From Pseudomonadota bacterium (GTDB taxonomy: Bacteria; Pseudomonadota; Gammaproteobacteria; Steroidobacterales; Woeseiaceae), in assembly GCA_022564475.1 (NCBI GenBank), contig JADFLJ010000007.1:1-33463 (forward strand): 33,463 nt of DNA, read 5' to 3'. Below the pieces are notes generated by a model that was given only the letters and a program-made list of their open reading frames with translations, did no database searches and was not told where the DNA came from. This document shows positions 19,317 to 28,100 of the stretch, piece after piece; the stretch's first letter is position 1; each line of letters begins with the position of its first letter. The position numbers were made by a program, and so were the translations under genes.

Positions 19317-20326
19317 TGAGTCGGGATATTTATCTCACCGGAATAACCACAACCGGTACACCGCATATTGGCAATTACGTCGGCGCTATTCGTCCCGGAA
19401 TAGCCGCCAGCAAAGATCCGCAGAAGAAGAACTTCTACTTTCTCGCGGACTTTCACGCGCTGGCGAAAAACGAAGACCCGGACAAGATCAGCCAATCAAC
19501 ACTGGAAATTGCCGCAGCGTGGCTCGCGCTCGGGCTTGATACCGACAACGCAACCTTTTATCGGCAATCGGATATTCCGGAGATTCCCGAACTGACCTGG
19601 GTTTTGACCAGCATGACGGCGAAGGGCCTTATGAATCGTGCGCATTCCTACAAGGCGGCGGTGCAGGCCAATGTTGAGGGCGGCAACAAGGATCCGGACA
19701 AAGGCATCACGATGGCGCTGTACAGCTATCCGATCCTGATGTCCGCCGATATTCTGATGTTCAAGGCGACCAGGGTGCCGGTGGGCCGTGACCAGAAACA
19801 GCATGTGGAAATGGCGCGAGATGTCGCGCAACGCTTCAATCATCACTACGGTGACGTGCTCGTGCTACCCGAAGCTGTCATTGGTGGCAGCACGGCCGTA
19901 TTGGCGGGTCTCGACGGCCGTAAGATGTCCAAGAGCTACAACAATACGATTCCCCTGTTCGCCCCGGAAAATCGTTTAAGAAAGCTCATCATGAAGATCA
20001 AGACGAACAGTCTTGAGCCGGGTGAGCCGAAAGAAATCGAAGGCAGCACCTTGTACGACATTTACAAGGCGTTCGCATCGGACGAGGAGGCTCGGGAGAT
20101 CGAAAAATCTTATGCAGACGGCATCGCCTGGGGCGAGATGAAGCAGCTTCTGTTCGAGTACATTAACGAGCACCTGAAGCCTGTGCGCGATGAATACGAG
20201 CGGCTCATCGCGAATCCCGCGATTGTCGAAGCCGAATTGCAAAAGGGCGCGGCCAGAGCACGTGAAATATCGGCGCCTTTCATGGCTGAAATTCGCGACG
20301 CAATTGGCATTCGGAAGCTAGGTTAG
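19316..20326 (+). CDS. trpS: Tryptophanyl-tRNA synthetase
   Basis: MSRDIYLTGITTTGTPHIGNYVGAIRP...GRKMSKSYNNTIPLF (HIGN and KMSKS motifs); ATG overlaps the ggt stop (TGATG). Confidence 0.96.
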   Translation: MSRDIYLTGITTTGTPHIGNYVGAIRPGIAASKDPQKKNFYFLADFHALAKNEDPDKISQSTLEIAAAWLALGLDTDNATFYRQSDIPEIPELTWVLTSMTAKGLMNRAHSYKAAVQANVEGGNKDPDKGITMALYSYPILMSADILMFKATRVPVGRDQKQHVEMARDVAQRFNHHYGDVLVLPEAVIGGSTAVLAGLDGRKMSKSYNNTIPLFAPENRLRKLIMKIKTNSLEPGEPKEIEGSTLYDIYKAFASDEEAREIEKSYADGIAWGEMKQLLFEYINEHLKPVRDEYERLIANPAIVEAELQKGAARAREISAPFMAEIRDAIGIRKLG

Positions 20327-20372
20327 CGGCGACTATGTCAATCACCTGTAGTTTCGACGCAAGGGAAGTCGC

Positions 20373-20987
20373 TTGATTAATCCGAGTGAAGCACTCGAGC
20401 GATTGCGAAAGGGCAATGCTCGATTCGTGGCAAATGAATTGTCGCGCAGCGTCAGCAAGCTTGAACGCGCACGTCTTGCTTCGGGTCAGAATCCGTTTGC
20501 CGTAATTCTAGGGTGTTCCGATTCGCGCGTGCCAATAGAAATTGTATTCGATCAGGGCCTTGGCGACCTGTTCGTGATTCGTGTCGCCGGCAATATCGTT
20601 GCGCCGTCTCAAATCGGTAGTGTTGAATTCGCAGCTCAGAAGTTCGCCACTCGACTCGTTGTCGTACTCGGTCACACGCAATGCGGCGCGGTGGAGGCGA
20701 CGATTGATGAGCTGCAGCGCCCGGCCGAAAAACAGTCACGCAACATCGCGGCGATTGTCAGCCGCATTCGACCATCCGTCATGGACTTGCTGGAGTGCGG
20801 TGAAGTGATGGATCGAGAAGAATTGATACGACAGGCCGTACGCGAGAACGTGCGTTACTCCAGCAATGCATTACGCCACGGCTCCGACATAATCGAAGAT
20901 CTTATTAGTAAAGAAGAATTCCTGATTGTCGGTGCAGAATATTCACTGGACACGGGTGTCGTCGAGTTCTTCGACGGCGCGCCCTGA
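20373..20987 (+). CDS. Beta-class carbonic anhydrase
   Basis: TTG start; VILGCSDSRVPIEIVFDQGLGDLFVIRVAGNIV...VVVLGHTQCGAVEA (CxDxR...HxxC). Confidence 0.96.
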   Translation: MINPSEALERLRKGNARFVANELSRSVSKLERARLASGQNPFAVILGCSDSRVPIEIVFDQGLGDLFVIRVAGNIVAPSQIGSVEFAAQKFATRLVVVLGHTQCGAVEATIDELQRPAEKQSRNIAAIVSRIRPSVMDLLECGEVMDREELIRQAVRENVRYSSNALRHGSDIIEDLISKEEFLIVGAEYSLDTGVVEFFDGAP

Positions 20988-21001
20988 AGGAGCGGGGTCG
21001 T

Positions 21002-21154
21002 ATGAGTAGTCTGAATACTGAGCGACTGAATCTTCGCTGGCTTGTGCCCGGTGACGAGGCGATCGGTATCTGTGGCTTGTTCAGGCGCGATAAGCTCGAT
21101 GACCCGAATATCGGATTCGCAATGCTGCCAGATCACTGCGGCAAGGCGGAGTAA
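21002..21154 (+). pseudogene. Internally deleted and 3'-truncated GNAT (RimJ/RimL-like) acetyltransferase remnant, 50 aa
   Basis: MSSLNTERLNLRWLVPGDEA|IGICGLFRRDKLDDPNIGFAMLPDHCGKAE*: GNAT N-terminus (TERLxLR) joined to the later GxCGLxxRDxLDDxDIGFAxLPxxxGKG region. Confidence 0.72.
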
Positions 21155-21642
21155 TGGATTTCTTAAAGAGCGATGGCGCTCGAACAGGACTGTACTTCGG
21201 CGCAACATCGGGCGTTATTACGACGCTGGGATTGCTCACAGGCCTGTATGCGGGGACAGGAGCCGTAGGCGCTGTCCTCGGCGGAATTCTGGTAATTGCC
21301 GTTGCAGACTCAATGTCGGACGCGCTCGGCATCCACCTTGCGGAGGAGGCCGATCCAAATACAACATCTGCGCATGTCTGGTCGGCAACCATTTCCACGT
21401 TCATCGCCAAGTTTGTGTTCGCCATTAGTTTTGCCGTCCCGCTGCTGTTATTGCCATTGCGCATGGCTGTTATTGCGTCGCTGGTGTGGGGAATGGGCGT
21501 GATTACGGTGTTGAGTTATTTTCTGGCCAAATCAACTCAGGAGCGACCGTTACCCATCATCCTCGAACACCTGGGCATCGCTGCGCTCGTTGTACTATTG
21601 TCACATCTGATCGGCGCCTGGGTGGGCGCGAATTTCGGCTAG
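21154..21642 (+). CDS. VIT1/CCC1-like small membrane transporter family protein
   Basis: GLYFGATSGVITTLGLLTGLYAG...GILVIAVADSMSDALGIHLAEEAD; multiple TM helices. Confidence 0.7.
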   Translation: MDFLKSDGARTGLYFGATSGVITTLGLLTGLYAGTGAVGAVLGGILVIAVADSMSDALGIHLAEEADPNTTSAHVWSATISTFIAKFVFAISFAVPLLLLPLRMAVIASLVWGMGVITVLSYFLAKSTQERPLPIILEHLGIAALVVLLSHLIGAWVGANFG

Positions 21643-21656
21643 ATAAGGAGCCATTA

Positions 21657-22280
21657 ATGGCACTGCTAATTGATCATCCCTGCGTGCAGCACAAGCTCGC
21701 GATTATGCGCGACGTCGATACGGGGCATAAACGCTTTCGTGAGCTTGCGACAGAGATTACGAAGTTCGTCTGCTACGAAGCGCTCAAGAACGTAAAGACG
21801 AAGGAAGTGATCGTCCAAACACCCATCGCCAAGGCAAGCTGTCAAAAGATCGATACAGATCTTGTCGTCGTACCGATTCTGCGTGCAGGCATCGGCATGC
21901 TTGAGGGTATTCTCGAACTCATTCCAACAGCGCGTGTTGGTTTCGTTGGTCTTTATCGCGATGAAGAGACGAAGCAACCCGTCACTTACTACGAGCGATT
22001 TCCGCCACAAATAAAAGGCGGTACGTGCATCATTATCGACCCGATGCTCGCGACCGGTGGTTCAACAGTTGTGGCGATTGATCACCTCAAGAAGAGCGGT
22101 GCTGGAAATATCGTCGTTGTTTGTATCGTGACATGCCCGGAAGGTGTTGAGCTCGTGGAGGTTGCACATCCGGATGTGCGCATCTACGCAGCGGCAATCG
22201 ACGATCATCTCAATGAAAAGAAGTATATAGTGCCAGGATTAGGTGACGCGGGCGATCGCCTGTTTGGTACTACGCACTAG
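21657..22280 (+). CDS. upp: Uracil phosphoribosyltransferase
   Basis: HPCVQHKLAIMRDVDTGHKRFRELATEITKFVCYEAL...VPILRAGIGMLEG...DPMLATGGSTV; start at 21657 preferred over ORF-track start. Confidence 0.96.
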   Translation: MALLIDHPCVQHKLAIMRDVDTGHKRFRELATEITKFVCYEALKNVKTKEVIVQTPIAKASCQKIDTDLVVVPILRAGIGMLEGILELIPTARVGFVGLYRDEETKQPVTYYERFPPQIKGGTCIIIDPMLATGGSTVVAIDHLKKSGAGNIVVVCIVTCPEGVELVEVAHPDVRIYAAAIDDHLNEKKYIVPGLGDAGDRLFGTTH

Positions 22281-22310
22281 GCATTACTTCAACGCAGACG
22301 AGACAGGTCA

Positions 22311-22781
22311 ATGAGCGACACAGTTATTACCTCGACGCTTGACGGCAATGTGCTGGTTATCGAAACAAGCAGTGGCAAGAAGACCTATGACTCCAGGTTT
22401 CTGGTTGCGGCGTTGTTGATTTTCGTTGCGCGTGGCAACGGACAGATTGAGCCGGAAGAAACGGCAAAGATGCTTGAACTCATCCAGGCTCATTTCAATT
22501 TGCAGAGTGCCGAGTCGCTGGAGCTGCTCACGCGAGCAATGAGTGAAATGACGGATAGTCCTGATCTGGTTGCTGCTCTCGCCAAACTCGGCAGCATGTT
22601 ATCCGATCAGGAGAAAGAAGAGATCGCGTTGATGGCACTTAAGGTAATTGCCGCGGACGGCAAGCGCGAGTACTCCGAAATGGAACAATTCAATACAGCA
22701 GTGGAGGCGGCCGGAATCGCGCCGGAAATTGTACACCGGGCCTTCGATCGCTATTTTTCGGAAACGATGCCAGGCGACTAG
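22311..22781 (+). CDS. TerB-like (tellurite-resistance TerB fold) protein
   Basis: FLVAALLIFVARGNGQIEPEETAKMLELIQAHFNLQ...IALMALKVIAADGKREYSEMEQFNTAVEAAGI. Confidence 0.8.
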   Translation: MSDTVITSTLDGNVLVIETSSGKKTYDSRFLVAALLIFVARGNGQIEPEETAKMLELIQAHFNLQSAESLELLTRAMSEMTDSPDLVAALAKLGSMLSDQEKEEIALMALKVIAADGKREYSEMEQFNTAVEAAGIAPEIVHRAFDRYFSETMPGD

Positions 22782-24682
22782 TCCCGCAGCTGATAGGACT
22801 CTCTAAGTGATTCGAGCTCGCCCCAGCGCTCCACAGATTGTTCCAGCTTTTGTTCAGCGCCGGCGAGCTCTTGCAACCTGGCCTGCACAAGATCGTTTTC
22901 CTGCGAGTAGAAGTCCTGCGATGAAACATCTTCCTGCAGAACCGCGATTGCCTCTTCCAGTGTTTCAATTGCAGCCGGCAGATTGTCGAGTTCGCGTTGA
23001 TCTTTGTAGCTAAGCTTGGTGGGGCTGCTTTTTCGTTTACGTTCCGCGGCGCGTTTCCGGCGTGCTTCCAGGAAGTCCGGATTATCGCGCTCGGTCAGGT
23101 CGTGGCCCTGTCGTAACCAGTCCTTGTAACCACCGGCATACTCTTTGATTTTGCCGTCTTCTTCGAACACGACAGTGCTGGTTACAACATTATCGAGAAA
23201 TTCACGATCGTGGGTAACGACGATGAGCGTGCCCTTGTATTCACGAAGCTTTTGTTCGAGTACTTCGAGCGTCTCGATATCGAGGTCGTTCGTAGGCTCA
23301 TCCAGAACAAGCAGGTTGGCGGGGTGCGTAAACAATTTCGCAAGAATGACGCGATTGCGCTCGCCACCCGAAAGCGCTTTGACTGGCATCATCGCCCGTT
23401 TCGGCGAGAACAAAAATCCTTTGAGGTAGCCAACGATATGCCGTTCCTTACCGTTGAGCATGATGTAGGTGCGTCCTTCGCCAACGTTGTCAGCGACGGA
23501 TTTTTCCAGGTCCAGCGTTTGCCGCAGCTGGTCAAAATAACCGATCGCCAAATTGGTGCCGTGCTTGATCGTGCCTGTCTGTGGCTCGATTTTCCCGAGC
23601 AGCAGTTGCAACAAGGTCGTCTTGCCGACGCCATTGTTTCCGATCAGGCCGATACGGTCACCGCGCATGATCTTGATCGAGAAGTTTTCGATCAGGGGTC
23701 GGTCGTAGCGATAACTGACATTGAGGGCGCGGATGACTTTGCGACCGGACGGTTCGGCTTCCTCAATGTGAATTCTTGCGGGCGCCTCACGCGCTATTCG
23801 CTGCGAGCGTTCTTCGCGCAGTTGGACGAGCGCACGAGAGCGGCCTTCATTACGTGTTCGACGGGCCTTGATGCCCTGACGAACCCAGACTTCCTCCTTG
23901 CCGAGTTTCTTGTCAAATTTCGCGTTTGCGACATCTTCATCTTCGAGCGATTTTGACTTACGTCGCAGGAAGTTCCCGTAGTCACCGGGCCAGCTCGTCA
24001 GCTGCCCGCGATCAATTTCCACAATTCGCGTCGCGATACGTTGCAGGAATACACGATCATGCGTAATAAAAAGAACGGCCCCGGGAAAATTGTAAATGCG
24101 ATCTTCGAGCCAACGAATTGTCGCGATGTCAAGATGGTTCGTAGGTTCGTCGAGCAACAACAGGTCCGGCTTCGAGACCAGTGCTTTCGCCAGCGCAACA
24201 CGACGTCGCCAACCGCCGGATAGCTCGTTCATTTTTTTCTCGGCGGGCAGGTTTAGTTCGGAGATCGTTGTTTCGACGCCCTGTTCAATGTTCCAACCGT
24301 CGCGTGCGTCGATGCGTGCATGCAGCGTCTCGAGGTCCCGCAGGCCATGCTTGTCAAGCTCCAGTTCTGATTGGCGTTTGTACTGCTCAATCAAGGCCTC
24401 AGTGTCGGCCAGCCCTGAGCGCACAACGTCGTGTACGAGCATGTCGAGCGCTTGCGGCAGCTCCTGAGCGAGCTGGCTGATCACGAGATTCGACGTTCTC
24501 GTGATGTCGCCCTTGTCGAATTCGGCTTCGCCATTGATCAGTTTCAGGGTAGTAGATTTGCCGGCGCCATTGCGGCCGATCAGGCAGACACGCTCGCCCG
24601 GCTCAATGGAGAAATCGGCGTCGGTGAGGATTTTTAGCTCGCCGAAGGCCAGCGAGATCTGATCAAAACGGAGTAATGACAT
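22778..24682 (-). CDS. uup: ABC-F family ATPase Uup
   Basis: Two ABC domains (GRNGAGKSTTLKLINGE, ELSGGWRRRVALAKAL; GNNGVGKTTLLQLLLG, ALSGGERNRVILAKLF) plus C-terminal coiled-coil LSYKDQRELDNLPAAIETLEEAI. Confidence 0.95.
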   Translation of the reverse strand: MSLLRFDQISLAFGELKILTDADFSIEPGERVCLIGRNGAGKSTTLKLINGEAEFDKGDITRTSNLVISQLAQELPQALDMLVHDVVRSGLADTEALIEQYKRQSELELDKHGLRDLETLHARIDARDGWNIEQGVETTISELNLPAEKKMNELSGGWRRRVALAKALVSKPDLLLLDEPTNHLDIATIRWLEDRIYNFPGAVLFITHDRVFLQRIATRIVEIDRGQLTSWPGDYGNFLRRKSKSLEDEDVANAKFDKKLGKEEVWVRQGIKARRTRNEGRSRALVQLREERSQRIAREAPARIHIEEAEPSGRKVIRALNVSYRYDRPLIENFSIKIMRGDRIGLIGNNGVGKTTLLQLLLGKIEPQTGTIKHGTNLAIGYFDQLRQTLDLEKSVADNVGEGRTYIMLNGKERHIVGYLKGFLFSPKRAMMPVKALSGGERNRVILAKLFTHPANLLVLDEPTNDLDIETLEVLEQKLREYKGTLIVVTHDREFLDNVVTSTVVFEEDGKIKEYAGGYKDWLRQGHDLTERDNPDFLEARRKRAAERKRKSSPTKLSYKDQRELDNLPAAIETLEEAIAVLQEDVSSQDFYSQENDLVQARLQELAGAEQKLEQSVERWGELESLRESYQLRD

Positions 24683-24716
24683 AGCCGGATAGGATACATT
24701 GTTATCGCTAGCGGGC

Positions 24717-24791
24717 GGTGCATAACGGGCTCCTCATCGTCATGGCTCGCTACGCTGCGCTTTACTTCCGATGAAGAGCCCGTTATGCACC
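24717..24791. repeat. 23-bp near-perfect inverted repeat (one mismatch) with 29-nt spacer, in the uup/slyX divergent intergenic region
   Basis: ggtgcataacgggctcctcatcg (24717-24739) / cgatgaagagcccgttatgcacc (24769-24791). Confidence 0.95.
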
Positions 24792-24831
24792 ACCTTCCAG
24801 CTTAATAGGACATATTCTTAGGAAAACGCCC

Positions 24832-25038
24832 ATGAACGAAGATCGCTTAGTTCAGATCGAAACAAAGCTGGCGCACCAGGAGCAGATGCTCATGGAACTG
24901 GACGATGCGCTGACGACGCAACAGAGCACTATCATGACGCTGGAACGCATGTGTGCGTCAATGGCCGAGCGAATGCAGTCATTGAGTGGTGACGAAACGG
25001 CCGCGCCGCGCGGGGACGAGCGCCCGCCACATTACTGA
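24832..25038 (+). CDS. slyX: SlyX family protein
   Basis: RLVQIETKLAHQEQMLMELDDALTTQQSTIMTLERMCASMAERM...PPHY. Confidence 0.93.
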   Translation: MNEDRLVQIETKLAHQEQMLMELDDALTTQQSTIMTLERMCASMAERMQSLSGDETAAPRGDERPPHY

Positions 25039-25107
25039 ATAAAACCCTGAGAGCCACTCAGCTGCGTTCAAGTATAGTGACCATCAAGCCCTTACGGAGG
25101 CAAGGCA

Positions 25108-28100
25108 ATGTCATCGAATCTGGTTTCGCTGAGTTTTAGGCTACTCCTTCTTATTCTGCTGCCCGTCGCAGCCTATTCCGCCGAGGTTTACGTCCCGGGC
25201 GATCTCGAGGACTGGCGCGAGTGGGTGTTGCAGGACAAGGAGTACCGCGATTGCCCGTTTTACTTCAACCGGGCCGCCACGGATCGCAATGAATTCATCT
25301 GCGCCTGGCCCGGCACGCTGACTGTTTCTGTCGATTCGACCAGCGGCCGATTTTCACAGCGATGGACGATTTACGCCGAGGAGGCGTGGATACCGCTGCC
25401 GGGCAATGCGCAGTACTGGCCGGATCGGGTTACGGTAAATGGCGCTGCGGCTGTGGTCATCGAGCGCAACGGCATTCCCAGTGTCCGACTGGGACCCGGT
25501 GAGTGGAATTTAAGCGGCCGTTTCGAATGGGATGATCGCCCGGGCGTGCTGCCCATTCCAACACAAAGCGGGCTTGTCTCGCTGACGGTAAACGGCCAGC
25601 GAATCGGGCGGCCTGAAATTGACCGGAACGGCGTTTTTCTAGGTGAGCGTCAACGCGAAACGCAGGAGCGAGACGCCGTGTCCGTGCAGGTCTATCGATT
25701 GGTTTCCGACATGGTGCCAACGCGACTCGAAACGACACTGCAAATAGACGTCTCCGGCAGTGTTCGTGAAGAATTGTTCGGACCGATGCTTCCCGACGGC
25801 TTCGTACCCGTGAGAATTGCAAGCAGCTTACCTGCGAAACTGGAGTCCGACGGACAGTTGCGCGTGCAGGTCCGACCCGGTCGCTGGCAGCTCACGCTGA
25901 CAGCGCGCGCGCCCGACGTACTCAATTCCATCACTTTGCCGGACGCAGAAACAACGCTGCCGGATAGCGAAATCTGGAGTTATCGCGCCGACAACAAACT
26001 TCGTGTGACAGCCGCCGAAGGCCTGGAACCGGTCGATCCGGTTCGCGTTCAGGTGCCGGGACGGTGGCAGCAATTGCCGGCGTTTCGTATCAACAAGGGC
26101 GAGTCGTTTGAAATCACGGAGCGCAGTCGCGGCATCGTTGCCGCAGACAATGACCTCATGCTCGAAAGAAAAATGTGGCTGGATTTCGCGGGCGGTGGCT
26201 TTGCAGTTCGGGACTACGTCAGTGGCACGATGCGTTCAGACTGGCGCCTCGACATGAAACCGCCATTCGCGCTCAAGAGTGCAACTGAAAGCGACGAAAA
26301 CCTGCTCATTACCAATGGCGAGGGCGAAGGCTATTCCGGCATCGAGCTACGACGGTCAAGTCTTGATGTCGTTGCGCTCGGGCGCAGTGATACGCGGTCG
26401 GCGATGCCCGTCACAGGCTGGGATACACGATTCAGCAATGTCGCTACGCTGCTGTACCTGCCACCCGGCTATAAACTATTGACGGAGCCCGGTGTCGACG
26501 TTGCTAATGGTAGCTGGTTTGGGCAATGGGAATTACTGGACTTTTTCATGGTGCTGATAATGACGATCGCGGCCTGGAAATTGTTCGGCCGCACATCTGG
26601 CGTCATCGCGTTGCTGGCATTGACGCTGAGCTTTCACGAAATCAATGCGCCGGCATGGCTGTGGTTGAATATATTAATAGCGATCGCATTGCTGCGTCTT
26701 GCGCCAGTGGGTCGATTGCGGAGCAGCGTTAAGGCCTATCTGGCCGTGAGCGCGCTATTGCTGGTATTCGCGCTGGTGCCGTTCGTGGCGGGGCAGCTCA
26801 GGGTAGCCATTTACCCGCAGCTTGAATCGCAGTTTGGTGTGCACCGTTATGACCTGGGCCGTGGTTCATTGGACTTCAATGCTGCATATGAAGCCGATGC
26901 GCTAGCGCCAGCGGCGCAACGCGCACTCAAGATGCGAAGCAGTAGTACCGCGGGTTTGTCGATGGCAAACGAAGATCAGGTACTCGAGGAAATCACAGTC
27001 ACCAGTAGCCGCGCTCCTTCCTCAAACTTCGCGCGCTATGCACCCAATGCCATCGTGCAGGCGGGCCCTGGAATTCCTACCTGGCAGTGGAACGCATATC
27101 GATTGAGTTGGAACGGTCCGGTCGATGCCGATCAATCTTTGCGGCTGGTTATCTTGCCGCGTTGGGCTGTGACACTGGCACGATTTTTTGAGGTGTTAAT
27201 GCTGGCCCTGTTCGCGGCTGTTCTGGCTGCAGAGATCATTGGGAAGCGCTGGACATTGCCGGGTGGTTTAGCCATCGGTCGCAGTGCTGCAAGTATGCTT
27301 GCTGTGACGTTCCTCGGTGCCTCGATGCTGGTGAGTCCGGCGGCAGAGGCGCAGGTTCCAGACGCAAGCATTCTGACCGAGCTTCAGTCGCGCCTGTTGC
27401 AGGCGCCTGACTGTGTTCCTCGATGCGCTGAAATATCATCAGCGACGGTCGATATCGGTGCCGACTCGGTCAGTATCCGGCTGACCATCAGTGCGCTCGA
27501 AGAGGTCGCGATTCCCTTGCCCGGTTCGGCCAAGGGATGGCGTCCAGAGCTTGTCGTGGTTGACGGATCGTCGTCGGCACAGGTGTTCGCCGCGAGCAAT
27601 CGGGATCTATGGCTGCGTGTAACACCGGGCCAGCACACGGTTGTATTGCGAGGTTCCTCGGCAGGCATGGATAGCCTGGAGATTCCCTTCCCAACACCGC
27701 CGCGGGTTATCCAGGCGAGCGGCGATGGCTGGTTCATTGCAGGCATCAAGGATCGCCGTCTGTTATCGGGCTCGCTGCAGCTGACGAGACTGCAAACAGC
27801 GGAGGGCGGCGAGGGTGCGCCGCGTTGGGAGAGCAACCGCTTCCCGCCGTTCGTTTATGTGTATCGCACGATTGAGCTTGGTCTTGATTGGCGCGTAACG
27901 ACATCTGTCACTCGCATCGCGCCCGTGCAAGGTGCGTTGACACTCGAGCTGCCACTCATCGCGGGCGAAACCGTTGTGACCGATAACATGACTGTCGAAG
28001 ACGGGCACATTCTCGTGTCGATGAATCCGAATCAGTCAACTGTAAGCTGGCATTCGAATATTCCGCGAACGTCAGAGCTGGAACTGACGGCAGAAAGCGG

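Noticed and set aside
23210-23956. Long plus-strand ORF (248 aa) within uup
   Set aside because: Antisense to the Uup ABC-F coding sequence; likely shadow ORF
24717-24791. Inverted repeat considered as an isolated attC site (contains GCATAAC/GTTATGC)
   Set aside because: Near-perfect stem without the attC extrahelical-base pattern, core boxes deviate from RYYYAAC/GTTRRRY, arms unlike the attCs at 30285-31791, and it is not at a cassette ORF boundary
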